This document shows positions 26,086-35,300 of a stretch of DNA of 55,754 bases, piece after piece. Below the pieces are notes generated by a model that saw only the letters and a list, made by a program, of their open reading frames with translations, was not told the origin of the DNA and did not search any database. The stretch is taken from contig JAGBGU010000034.1 of assembly GCA_017935785.1 (NCBI GenBank), positions 1 to 55,754 on the forward strand. Reading direction: 5' to 3'. Source of the DNA: Bacteroidaceae bacterium (GTDB taxonomy: Bacteria; Bacteroidota; Bacteroidia; Bacteroidales; Bacteroidaceae). How positions within the stretch are numbered: the stretch's first letter is position 1; the number at the start of each line of letters is the position of its first letter. The position numbers were made by a program, and so were the translations under genes.

Positions 26086-26661
26086 ATGACACAAAAAGAT
26101 ATAGCTGAGGATATCCAGGCTGCTGTAGATACATTGCGCTGTGGCGGATTGATACTTTATCCCACAGACACCATTTGGGGCATTGGATGCGATGCTACCA
26201 ACGAAGAAGCCGTCAAACGTATTTTTGCGCTTAAACAACGCGCTGATTCTAAAGCACTAATATGTTTGGTGGACAATGCAAACAGGTTGCCGCGATACAT
26301 AAGGAATATACCGGATGTGGCATGGGACATGATGGAGTATGCGGAAAAACCGTTGACGCTGATACTGGACAATGCTGTAAATTTGCCCGCATGTCTTATG
26401 GCAGAGGACGGCAGTATAGGAATGCGGGTTACCCGTGAAAACATCAGTAACAAGCTGTGCTTTAAATTCCAAAAGCCCGTTGTGAGCACAAGTGCCAATA
26501 TCAGTGGAGAGCCTTCTCCTCAATGCTTTAGCGAAATATCCCCTGAAATCATCGCTGGCGTAGATTATGTAATGAAGTGCCGGCAGAACGACACTTCCAA
26601 ACGGGCGCCAAGCCGGATTATAAAGTTAAGGGCGGATGGCGAAGTTAAAATAATCCGATGA
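26086..26661 (+). CDS. tsaC: L-threonylcarbamoyladenylate synthase (Sua5/YciO/YrdC family)
   Basis: 191 residues. LILYPTDTIWGIGCDA, KQRADSKALICLV and VSTSANISGEPS are the YrdC-domain signatures that bind threonine, bicarbonate and ATP. It makes the threonylcarbamoyl-AMP used for t6A37 of ANN-decoding tRNAs. The start ATG directly follows the prfC stop. The Sua5 C-terminal domain is absent, so this is the short form. Confidence 0.92.
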   Translation: MTQKDIAEDIQAAVDTLRCGGLILYPTDTIWGIGCDATNEEAVKRIFALKQRADSKALICLVDNANRLPRYIRNIPDVAWDMMEYAEKPLTLILDNAVNLPACLMAEDGSIGMRVTRENISNKLCFKFQKPVVSTSANISGEPSPQCFSEISPEIIAGVDYVMKCRQNDTSKRAPSRIIKLRADGEVKIIR

Positions 26662-26707
26662 TAGAACAATATAACACTGATACCATACACCCCACACCGA
26701 AAGATTT

Positions 26708-28495
26708 ATGACAGGACGTAACTTATGGGCTTTCATCATCAAATGGCGCAGACGTCATTTGTCAGACAACCAGTTTATGCTGCTTATCAGTTTGCTGGTC
26801 GGAGTATTTACAGCTTTGGCGGGCCTGCTCTTGAAATGGCTCATAGAGTTCATAGAGCATTGGCTTACCCATGAGTTCAATATTGCCGGAGCCAACTGGC
26901 CCTATCTGGTATATCCTGTTGTGGGAATCCTGCTTACAATGCTTTTTATCCGGTATGTGGTGAGAGACGACATCAGCCATGGTGTTACAAAAATACTCTT
27001 TGCCATTGCACGTAAGCAGAGTAAAATACGCCTTCATAACACATGGAGTAGCGTAGCCGCCAGTGCCATAACAATAGGGTTTGGCGGCAGCGTAGGTGCG
27101 GAGGCTCCTATAGTCCTGACCGGAAGTGCTATCGGAAGCAATCTTGGGCGGGCGTTTTATTTGTCAGGCAAGCAAATGATGCTTTTGGTGGGGTGTGGCG
27201 CAGCAGGAGCGGTGGCCGGCATCTTCAAGGCTCCCATTGCAGGACTTGTTTTTGTACTGGAAGTGTTGATGATAGACCTTACCATGAGCAGCCTGTTGCC
27301 TTTGCTGGTAAGTTGTGTTACTGCAGCAGGCATCACTTTTGCGGTTTCTGGCATCAGTCCGGTTTTCGAGTTCCATCTTCTTGATACTTTCCAGGTAACA
27401 CGTATACCTGCCTACATCATGCTGGGATGTATGTGTGGTATGGTGGCGCTCTATTTTACCCGAACCATGAACTGGTTTGAAGGTGTGTTCCGTCGTTTGG
27501 GCAATCCTTATGTACGTCTTGCGCTTGGCGGAATAACATTGAGCCTGCTAATTTACCTTTTTCCTCCCTTGTATGGTGAAGGGTATGACCTTATAACATT
27601 ATTGCTCAACGGAAACGGTACGGCCGATTGGGATACGGCACTCAACAGCTCGCTTTTCTACGGCCACTCGCATCTGTTGCTTCTCTATCTGAGTCTTATT
27701 ATTCTTTTTAAGGTGTTCGCTTCTACAGCCACAAATGGTGGTGGGGGATGTGGTGGAATCTTTGCTCCCAGCCTGTTTTTGGGATGTATTTCCGGTTTTG
27801 TTTTCAGCCGTATCTGGAATATATACGGTATATTCTCCATAACCGTTCCCGAACGCAACTTTGCCATGCTTGGCATGTGCGGATTAATGAGTGGAGTAAT
27901 GCATGCTCCGCTTACCGGCATATTCCTTATAGCTGAACTTACCGGCGGATACCAGCTTTTTATGCCCTTGATGATAGTGTCCGTCTGTGCCTATCTTACT
28001 ATCAAGGTTTTTGAACCGCATAGTATCTACGCCATGCGCCTTGCCCAACGTGGCGAGTTGCTAACCCATCATTCTGACCGGTCTATCCTTACGCTCATGA
28101 GCATGAATAGTGTGATACAGCATTATAATAAGGTACTTTATCCGGAGATGACCCTAATGGATATTGCCAATCATGTCAGTACCAGCAAATATTTTGTATT
28201 TCCGGTAGTGGATAAGCAGATGAAGCTGATTGGAGTGGTTTATCTGGATGATATACGGCATTTGATTTTCCGCACGGAATTGTATAGAGACTTCCGCGTG
28301 GCAGAACTGATGAAGCCGCCAGTGGCCCGACTGAGTATGCAGGACCCGATGGACGTAGTGCTGAAGGTGTTTGACCGGACACGCATGTGGAATCTTCCTG
28401 TTGTAGATTCTGCAGGAACATTCGTCGGCTTCATACGTAAGAGCAGTGTCCTGGCGGTCTACAGGCAGATGATGGCTGATTACTCTACAGACTGA
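26708..28495 (+). CDS. ClC-family chloride channel/transporter with CBS domains
   Basis: 595 residues. The membrane part (about 1-430) has GFGGSVGAEAPIV, the GxExP motif with the gating-type glutamate, AGIFKAPIAGLVFVLEV, and GGCGGIFAPSLFLG (GxFxP). The C-terminal ~150 residues form two CBS domains (LMDIANHVSTSKYFVFPVVD and DPMDVVLKVFDRTRMWNLPVVD), which usually bind adenine nucleotides. Whether it is a channel or an H+/Cl- exchanger is not settled here. It follows tsaC by 46 bp. Its stop overlaps the end of convergent comEC by 11 bp. Confidence 0.92.
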   Translation: MTGRNLWAFIIKWRRRHLSDNQFMLLISLLVGVFTALAGLLLKWLIEFIEHWLTHEFNIAGANWPYLVYPVVGILLTMLFIRYVVRDDISHGVTKILFAIARKQSKIRLHNTWSSVAASAITIGFGGSVGAEAPIVLTGSAIGSNLGRAFYLSGKQMMLLVGCGAAGAVAGIFKAPIAGLVFVLEVLMIDLTMSSLLPLLVSCVTAAGITFAVSGISPVFEFHLLDTFQVTRIPAYIMLGCMCGMVALYFTRTMNWFEGVFRRLGNPYVRLALGGITLSLLIYLFPPLYGEGYDLITLLLNGNGTADWDTALNSSLFYGHSHLLLLYLSLIILFKVFASTATNGGGGCGGIFAPSLFLGCISGFVFSRIWNIYGIFSITVPERNFAMLGMCGLMSGVMHAPLTGIFLIAELTGGYQLFMPLMIVSVCAYLTIKVFEPHSIYAMRLAQRGELLTHHSDRSILTLMSMNSVIQHYNKVLYPEMTLMDIANHVSTSKYFVFPVVDKQMKLIGVVYLDDIRHLIFRTELYRDFRVAELMKPPVARLSMQDPMDVVLKVFDRTRMWNLPVVDSAGTFVGFIRKSSVLAVYRQMMADYSTD

Positions 28496-29666
28496 CTTGT
28501 TGGCGGTTCATCTCTGATGCCTGCCAGTATATTCTGATAAATCCGGCAAGCAACACAACGTATATCAGAATAACGCTTGGCAAGGATGGATGAAGAGTGT
28601 CCCACATAGAAGAGGGGAAGAGGTTTATCCAGGTTTCCAATATCCACAAATCGGCACGGACACACAGGGCAGTGAATGATGCGAGAACAGGTAAGGGGAA
28701 AATCAATGTGCACAAACCTCCATATATAAGAGCAGTGGTAACCGGTATCAGGAACAGGCTGGCAAAAGGCCCCAATAATGGTAATGAATGAAAGTAATAG
28801 GTTGATAAGGGAAGAGTGCCGATTTGGGCGGACAATGACAGCAGCAACATTCTGGCTGGCCAACGCAGAGCAAAAGGCCATGAGCGGAAGCAACCGTGCA
28901 GAGGCATATATGCCAGTGCAATGAAAAGCACTGCCATACACGACAACTGGAAACCGATGTCTGTCAGTAGAAGTGGATTGACAAATAAGATGATACAGGC
29001 AGAAAAGCTAAGAGTGTGAAGAAGGGGCAGGGAACGGAACAACAGGGTACCCATACATACCATGGAAAGCATGGCGGCAGCTCTTATCAATGATGCGGGC
29101 ATTCCCGCTAATAAGGTATATGTCCATAATCCGCAAACCAACAATGGAAGAGCAATCCAGCGGAAAGGAGAGAACCTGACCCAACGAACGCAGATGATGC
29201 ATAGCAGTCCATAGATGATGCCCAAGTGCATTCCGCTTAATGCCAATAGGTGGCTGGCTCCAACCTGGCGGAATTTGTCCTTTGTTTCGGAACTGAGTTC
29301 GCTACGTTTGCCCAAGACTAATGCAGCCGTCAGATGCATTTCGTCTCCCTGCAATCCGGCATCTTTGAAACGTGCAGCCAGAGTGTCTGAAATTTTGGCG
29401 GCTTTTTTTTCGAGAATGGAGAGTTCTTGTTCTTCCCCTGTATCCAGTAAACTTGCGGACATCCTTTGTGCACCAATCAGCAGACACAAAAGTAGAATGG
29501 ATAGTTCGGCCCATAAAGGTTTGTTCTTACGTGACATCCACCAAGCAAAAGCCCCTACCGCAATGGCAGGGGCGAGATAGAATTCAGAAGGGAAATAATA
29601 ACCGGTAGTTAACCCGATGCAAAAAACGGGTAATACCACTACAAAAGGATGTTGTAAGGCTGTCAT
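28485..29666 (-). CDS. short ComEC/Rec2-family membrane protein
   Basis: 393 residues with about ten hydrophobic helices. The competence-domain signature is present: VGASHLLALSGMHLGIIYGL and AGMPASLIRAAAMLSMV. In ComEC this domain forms the inner-membrane DNA channel. The usual C-terminal metallo-beta-lactamase domain is absent, and only about 100 residues precede the channel core, so the OB-fold is missing or reduced. The start overlaps the rpe stop by 4 bp (ATGA), so the two are coupled. DNA uptake is the family role; activity in this organism is unproven. Confidence 0.85.
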   Translation of the reverse strand: MTALQHPFVVVLPVFCIGLTTGYYFPSEFYLAPAIAVGAFAWWMSRKNKPLWAELSILLLCLLIGAQRMSASLLDTGEEQELSILEKKAAKISDTLAARFKDAGLQGDEMHLTAALVLGKRSELSSETKDKFRQVGASHLLALSGMHLGIIYGLLCIICVRWVRFSPFRWIALPLLVCGLWTYTLLAGMPASLIRAAAMLSMVCMGTLLFRSLPLLHTLSFSACIILFVNPLLLTDIGFQLSCMAVLFIALAYMPLHGCFRSWPFALRWPARMLLLSLSAQIGTLPLSTYYFHSLPLLGPFASLFLIPVTTALIYGGLCTLIFPLPVLASFTALCVRADLWILETWINLFPSSMWDTLHPSLPSVILIYVVLLAGFIRIYWQASEMNRQQVSL

Positions 29667-30304
29667 AATGAAGCAAAACGGGCACAGGCTTCTTCCGGGT
29701 CGGGCGCATTGAACACACTGCTGCCAGCTACAAGTACATCCGCTCCGGCCTGCATAAGCATTGATGCGTTCTCCAGCGTAACCCCGCCGTCCACTTCAAT
29801 GAGCGCTTTGCTGTCTTTTGCCGTAATCAGTTCGCGGAGCTGTCTGATTTTTTCCACGGTATGCGGAATAAATTTCTGTCCGCCAAATCCGGGGTTGACA
29901 GACATGAGCAGAACCAAGTCGGCATCGCGGATAATGTCAGAAAGAAGGCTGACAGGGGTTGCGGGGTTAAGTACCACGCCGGCTTTCATTCCGGCATCGC
30001 GAATCTGACCCAGTACGCGATGAAGATGAGGGCAGGCTTCGTAGTGAACACTCATTACGTGAGCGCCAAGTGCCGCAACTTCACGGACGAACTTCTCTGG
30101 CTGCACAATCATCAGATGCACGTCAAGAGGCTTTGTACAAAGTTCAGCCACATATTTCAATACGGGAAAACCAAACGATATGTTCGGCACAAAAACTCCG
30201 TCCATTATATCTAAATGCAACCAGTCAGCCTTGCTGCGGTTGAACCATTCCATTTCTTGGGAAAGATGGGCAAAGTCTGCCGAAAGTAGAGAAGGGGCAA
30301 TCAT
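29663..30304 (-). CDS. rpe: ribulose-phosphate 3-epimerase
   Basis: 213 residues, normal length. IAPSLLSADFAHL, HLDIMDGVFVPNISFG (metal His and Asp), VHLMI, SVNPGFGGQKF and EVDGGV (second Asp) are the TIM-barrel signatures. It interconverts ribulose-5-P and xylulose-5-P in the pentose phosphate pathway. Its start overlaps the stop of an upstream 42-codon ORF by 4 bp, and its stop overlaps the comEC start by 4 bp. Confidence 0.95.
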   Translation of the reverse strand: MIAPSLLSADFAHLSQEMEWFNRSKADWLHLDIMDGVFVPNISFGFPVLKYVAELCTKPLDVHLMIVQPEKFVREVAALGAHVMSVHYEACPHLHRVLGQIRDAGMKAGVVLNPATPVSLLSDIIRDADLVLLMSVNPGFGGQKFIPHTVEKIRQLRELITAKDSKALIEVDGGVTLENASMLMQAGADVLVAGSSVFNAPDPEEACARFASL

Positions 30305-30429
30305 GAAAGTTTGATCTTTTTAAGTGGTTTTGACTGTGGTTTGCAGGAACGTGCAAACTGACGGATATAAGCCAGGACGTCAGCACTTGGAGTCAGATTA
30401 AAATAGGGTAGGGGTAATGTTTGTGTCAT
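30301..30429 (-). CDS. 42-residue small ORF coupled to rpe
   Basis: ATG at 30429, TGA at 30303-30301 inside the ATGA that starts rpe. The peptide opens MTQTLPLPYFNLTPSADVLA, continues YIRQFARSCKPQ and ends KKIKLS: a proline-rich start, an amphipathic helix and a basic tail. Its start lies 4 bp after the exact -7 element TATATTTG (30440-30433), so the mRNA would begin almost at this ATG and would be occupied by the ORF. I do not recognise the family. It may be a coupled leader peptide or a small nucleic-acid- or protein-binding protein. Confidence 0.6.
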   Translation of the reverse strand: MTQTLPLPYFNLTPSADVLAYIRQFARSCKPQSKPLKKIKLS

Positions 30430-30432
30430 AGG

Positions 30433-30440
30433 CAAATATA
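30433..30440 (-). promoter_or_regulatory. -7 element TATATTTG for the small ORF-rpe-comEC unit
   Basis: Exact TAnnTTTG match on the minus strand. The expected transcription start falls within a few bases of the small ORF's ATG, making the mRNA leaderless or nearly so. Confidence 0.6.
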
Positions 30441-30503
30441 TTTTTGATGAAAACCAACTGTTATTAAAACGGCCGTATGATACAATTTATTGTATGGAAA
30501 GAC

Positions 30504-30545
30504 GAAAAAAATCCCTCAGGAGGAAATGTAAATTACCTCCCGAGG
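30504..30545 (-). terminator. terminator of the sigma factor gene
   Basis: CCTCAGGAGG (30514-30523) pairs with CCTCCCGAGG (30536-30545) with one mismatch. Read leftward it runs into ATTTTTTTCG, a strong U-tract. The two half-sites resemble the dyad units at 52331-52368. Confidence 0.85.
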
Positions 30546-30574
30546 AAAAACAATAGCGGGTGTTGCGCCTCTCC

Positions 30575-31165
30575 TTAACCGGCCAGGCTGATCTGGTGGC
30601 ACTGAATCATTTTACGCAGATTTATCAGCGCATAACGCATGCGACCCAATGCAGTGTTTATGCTAATGCCTTTTTTCTCAGCTATTTCACGGAAGGACAA
30701 ATCTTTATAGAATCGCATATATATGATTTCCTGTTGGTTTTCCGGCAAATAGGAAAGCATTTGTCTTAACGTTTCCATGTTTTGTTGTTCAATGAGCTGG
30801 GATTCCTGGCATTTTTCGCTATATCTCAAATTGTTAAGAACATGAGAGGAGAAAGCGTCATGTGAAGAGCATAAGTCAGTTGTACATGAACGGGTGTGGT
30901 CTATGGCCAGATTGTGTGCGATACGGATAAGCCATGCGCCGAATTTTCCGGTAGTCTGATAGCGGTGTTCGCGCAGGGCTATAATAGCGCGTGTGAAAGT
31001 TTCCTGAAAGATGTCATCCGCATCTTCTCTTTTGTGAATAAGAAAAAGAATATAGGAATACACATACTCTTGATATCTTGCCAAGAGAACATCAAATGCA
31101 CTGTCATTACCATTTTCATACAACGCCACCAACTCATGGTCGGTCATCGTATTAAGTTTATTCAT
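30575..31165 (-). CDS. RNA polymerase sigma-70 family factor, ECF type
   Basis: 196 residues. Region 2 is YVYSYILFLIHKREDADDIF (the DAxDIxQETF core follows); region 4 is LPENQQEIIYMRFYKDLSFR followed by EIAEKKGISINTALGRMRYA, a helix-turn-helix. The two are joined by a linker of about 60 residues. No anti-sigma gene (FecR or zinc-binding) is adjacent, unusual for Bacteroidetes ECF factors tied to SusC/SusD systems, so a general stress or house-keeping role is possible. An alternative start is MTDHELV at 31147. Confidence 0.9.
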   Translation of the reverse strand: MNKLNTMTDHELVALYENGNDSAFDVLLARYQEYVYSYILFLIHKREDADDIFQETFTRAIIALREHRYQTTGKFGAWLIRIAHNLAIDHTRSCTTDLCSSHDAFSSHVLNNLRYSEKCQESQLIEQQNMETLRQMLSYLPENQQEIIYMRFYKDLSFREIAEKKGISINTALGRMRYALINLRKMIQCHQISLAG

Positions 31166-31256
31166 TACGCTTTAACTTTAATTTGTTTGTTTTGTGTAAT
31201 GTTTAATCTATAGGCAATTCCGTTTATTTTGATGATACAATTTGATTTTAATGCGA

Positions 31257-31287
31257 CAAAATTAAGATATTTCTTCCATTAATGCAA
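31257..31287 (-). promoter_or_regulatory. promoter of the sigma factor gene
   Basis: On the minus strand TTG (31287-31285), 20 bp, TAATTTTG (31264-31257): both elements match. The leader to the ATG at 31165 is about 85 nt. Confidence 0.75.
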
Positions 31288-31355
31288 AAAAACAAGTCAT
31301 TTTAGTTGATATATGTCACTTTTTTAGTATCAGGCCTTGTTTATTTAAAACATCT

Positions 31356-31386
31356 TTGGAAATATTAACATATTTTATCACTTTTG
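31356..31386 (+). promoter_or_regulatory. probable promoter of the broken lipoprotein gene
   Basis: TTG at 31356-31358, 20 bp, CACTTTTG at 31379-31386 (one mismatch to TAnnTTTG). The ATG follows at 31440. Confidence 0.55.
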
Positions 31387-31439
31387 CGCTTAGATTAATT
31401 GTTTCTTGGGTATTGACATTATAAAATATAAAAACGGAT

Positions 31440-31613
31440 ATGAAACATTCACATTATTTTCGGTTATTGGGACTATGCCTTTTATGTGGAGGCATGCAGA
31501 TCTCTTGCGTAGACAATGACTATGATTTGGACGAAACGGATTATACGTTGGGTGTTGAAACCAACATTACGTTGCCCACTTGTAGTACAGGTGAGATATT
31601 CTGGACGGCATGA
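31440..31613 (+). pseudogene. N-terminal remnant of a lipoprotein gene
   Basis: 57 codons from the ATG at 31440 to TGA at 31611-31613. A lipoprotein signal peptide ends in the lipobox MQISC (C23), followed by VDNDYDLDETDYTLGVETN and LPTCSTGEI. Bacteroidetes lipoproteins with this opening (CVDxDYDL...TLG) are normally several hundred residues, so this looks like the front end of a truncated gene. After about position 31595 the sequence matches the tail of a different gene in another frame. The stop overlaps the next ATG (ATGA). Confidence 0.6.
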
Positions 31614-32179
31614 AAATCAGTGCGGCCGTGTTGGACTTGGGCTTTATCAAGTGGAAGAATGTATCCATGGCCTATAACAAGGGTGATGAATTTGTTTTTG
31701 ACGGCTTTGAGAACATTCAGGTAGAGGACGGACCGGGAACTTCGTTTGACGATCAGATAGATGAGCTGGAAGACAAACTGTCCGACCTTATCAGTCTGCA
31801 GGACGGAGGTGTTACATCCAAATCCCGCAGTCTGGGCGCTACGCTGAATGTGGGTGTGGAATATGCGCTTCCTGTTTATGACAAACTCAGTTTCGGTTTG
31901 TTGAGCACAACCCGTTTCCAGGGAGTATATACCTGGAACGAAGAGCGAATCAGTGCCAACATAAGTCCTGTCAAGTGGTTCGAATTGGGCGCTAATGTGG
32001 GTGTGGGAACAATGGGTGCCAGTTTCGGATGGATGATAAACCTGCATCCCCGCGGTTTCAATTTGTTCATGGGGATGGACCGGATGTTGGGTAAGATCTC
32101 CAAGCAGGGAATACCTCTCAGAAGCAATGCCGACTTTAACATAGGTATCAACTTCCCATTGGGAAAATCAAAAATATAA
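31595..32179 (+). pseudogene. C-terminal remnant of a DUF5723 outer-membrane protein
   Basis: From the ATG at 31610 the frame encodes 189 residues: KISAAVLDLGFIKWKNVSMA, a middle with GATLNVGVEYALPVYDKLSF, and an end RSNADFNIGINFPLGKSKI. These are the closing beta-strands of DUF5723/PorV-like barrel proteins. The same frame is open back to 31595 (DILDG), which still reads as family sequence, but a TGA at 31592 stops it and the signal peptide and first two thirds are missing. It could still be translated by coupling from the upstream fragment. I read the pair as a deletion scar. Confidence 0.6.
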
Positions 32180-32230
32180 AGATAATTTATCATACATGGG
32201 GAAATAGTTGCCCCTATTGTTAAAATTACA

Positions 32231-32262
32231 GCCTCGGATACATGCTATTCCGAGGCTTTTTT
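32231..32262 (+). terminator. terminator after the DUF5723 remnant
   Basis: GCCTCGG (32231-32237), 12-nt loop, CCGAGGC (32250-32256), then TTTTTT. It ends 2 bp before the purL -7 element. Confidence 0.85.
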
Positions 32263-32263
32263 G

Positions 32264-32271
32264 TAACTTTG
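32264..32271 (+). promoter_or_regulatory. -7 element TAACTTTG for purL
   Basis: Exact TAnnTTTG match. The -33 region falls inside the upstream terminator hairpin. The purL start is at 32305. Confidence 0.7.
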
Positions 32272-32304
32272 CATGCAACAACAAATCACACAATCAAGCA
32301 AATT

Positions 32305-35300
32305 ATGGCTATTACTTTCTTTAAAACGCCTCAGCAAAGCATTATCGCCACATTGAGCGATCATGTGCTGACGGGCGAGGAAAACGAAAAATTGTGCTGG
32401 CTCTATGGAGAAGCCACTGTAGTTAACCAAACCACCATGGAGGGCTTTTTCATCGGTCCCCGTAAAGAAATGATAACGCCCTGGAGTACAAATGCCGTGG
32501 AGATTACGCAAAACATGGCATTGAAGGGCATTGGACGGATTGAGGAATATTTCCCCGTAAAGGATGCCGATGCGGAGTACGACCCCATGCTGCAACGTCT
32601 TTATAAAGGGCTGGACCAGGATATTTTCACCAATGACATTACTCCCGATTCCATCAAGAGCATTGAGGATTTGGAGGAATATAACGAGCAGGAGGGCCTT
32701 GCGCTAAGTCCAGAGGAAATTGCCTATCTCCATAACGTGGAACAGCAGTTGAACCGCAAACTTACCGACAGCGAAGTGTTCGGTTTTGCGCAGATTAACA
32801 GCGAGCACTGCCGGCATAAGATTTTCGGAGGCACATTTATCATTGACGGCGAAGAGAAGGAAAGCAGCCTGTTCCAGATGATAAAGAAGACTACCCAGGA
32901 AAATCCGCATAAGATAATCTCTGCCTATAAGGACAATGTGGCGTTCGCCGAAGGTCCCACCATTGAGCAGTTTGCTCCGGCAGACCATAGCACAAGTGAC
33001 TATTTTATCATTCGCGATATAGAAAGCGTTATCAGCATTAAGGCCGAGACGCACAACTTTCCCACGACAGTAGAGCCCTTCAACGGAGCCAGTACAGGTA
33101 CCGGTGGTGAAATCCGCGACCGTATGGGAGGCGGCGTAGGTTCTTGGCCTATAGCAGGAACAGCCGTTTACATGACCAGCTATCCTCGCACGGAGGAGGG
33201 CCGCGAATGGGAACAGATTCTGCCCGTCCGCAAATGGCTGTACCAGACTCCGGAGCAGATTCTGATTAAGGCCAGCAATGGCGCTTCCGACTTCGGAAAC
33301 AAGTTCGGCCAGCCCCTGATTTGCGGTTCTGTCCTGACATTTGAACATAAAGAAGAAGGCTGTGCACAGGAATATGCCTATGACAAGGTAATTATGTTGG
33401 CCGGCGGTGTGGGCTACGGCACCAAGCGGGACTGCCTGAAGGGTACTCCCCAGAAGGGCAACAAGATTGTAATGGTAGGCGGTGACAACTATCGTATCGG
33501 TCTGGGAGGCGGAAGCGTATCCAGTGTGGAAACCGGACGTTACAGTTGCGGCATTGAGCTGAATGCCGTACAGCGTGCCAACCCTGAAATGCAGAAGCGC
33601 GCCAACAATCTTATCCGTGCCTTGTGCGAGGAAGAGGTGAACCCGGTAGTCAGCATCCACGACCACGGAAGTGCAGGTCATGTTAATTGTCTTAGCGAAT
33701 TGGTGGAAGAATGCGGAGGCCTCATTGAAATGGACAAACTTCCCATCGGAGATTCAACCCTTTCAGCCAAGGAAATTATAGCCAATGAGAGCCAGGAGCG
33801 AATGGGCTTGCTCATTGACGAGAAACATATTGACCATGTGCGTGAAATTGCCGAACGCGAAAGAGCGCCGCTGTATGTCGTAGGAGAAACCACGGGCGAT
33901 GCCCACTTTGCCTTCCAGCAGGCCGACGGCGTTCGTCCCTTTGACCTGGAAGTAAGCCAGATGTTCGGCCATAGCCCCAAAACCATAATGCGCGACAATA
34001 CGGTTGAACGTCATTATGCCGATGTGGAATACGACCAGACCAACTTGAGCGAGAAGGTGGCGCGCGTGCTGCAACTGGAAGCTGTCGCCTGCAAGGACTG
34101 GCTTACCAACAAGGTAGACCGCTCCGTTACCGGTAAGGTGGCACGCCAACAGTGTCAGGGAGAACTGCAGTTGCCGTTGAGCGACTGTGGCGTGGTAGCA
34201 TTGGACTATCGTGGAGAGAAGGGTATTGCCACAGCATTGGGCCATGCGCCCCAGGCGGCACTGGCCAATCCCGCTGCCGGTTCTGTGCTCAGCGTGGCCG
34301 AATCTCTGACAAATATTGTTTGGGCTCCTCTGGAAGACGGATTGGACAGCGTAAGCCTTTCCGCCAACTGGATGTGGCCTTGCCGTGCCCAGGAAGGCGA
34401 GGATGCCCGTCTGTTTCAGGCCGTAGAGGCATTAAGCAATTTCTGTTGCGAGTTGAAGATTAATGTGCCCACTGGAAAGGACTCTTTGAGTATGACACAG
34501 AAATATCCCAACGGCGAAAAGGTTATTTCTCCGGGAACTGTGATTGTGACCAGCGGCGGACAGGTAAGCGACATCAAGAAGGTCGTTTCTCCTGTTATCC
34601 AGAATACTCCCTCTACACTTTATCATATTGATTTCAGTTTTGACGAGCTTCGTTTGGGCGGATCTGCTTTCGCACAGAGCCTGAACCGTATTGGCGACGA
34701 TGTCCCCACCGTAAAGGACAGCGACTATTTCCGTACAGCATTCAATGCCGTACAGGATCTTATCAAGAAAGACCTTCTTCTGGCCGGCCATGACATAAGC
34801 GCGGGAGGTTTGGTCACCGCTTTGCTGGAAATGACCTTTGCCAATACAGAAGGCGGTTTGGACATCAACCTTGACGGTGTAAAGTGTGACGATATTGTGA
34901 AAATCCTTTTTGCCGAGAATCCCGGTGTTGTCATCCAGGTGGCAGACAAGAAGTGCGGCGAAGTAAAGAAATTCCTTGAAGATGCAGGTGTAAGTTTCAT
35001 CAAGTTAGGCAAGCCCTGCGAGGAACGTCACATCCTGATAGAAAAGGACGGCTCGGAATATCAGTTGGGTATTGATTATCTGCGCGATGTATGGTACAGC
35101 ACCAGCTATCTGCTGGACAAGCAGCAGAGTTTCCACGGAAAGGCCAAAGAACGCTTTGAAAATTATAAGCAGCAGCCACTGGAATGGAATATGCTTCCCG
35201 GTTTTACCGGTAAACTTGGACAGTACGGTTTGAATCCGGACCGTCGCGAAAAGAGCGGTGTGCGTGCAGCCATTATCCGCGAGAAAGGAACCAACGGCGA

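Noticed and set aside
24487..26238. 583-codon open frame antisense to prfC and tsaC
   Set aside because: It covers two canonical genes on the other strand, its translation shows no domain, and codon composition is that of a shadow frame.
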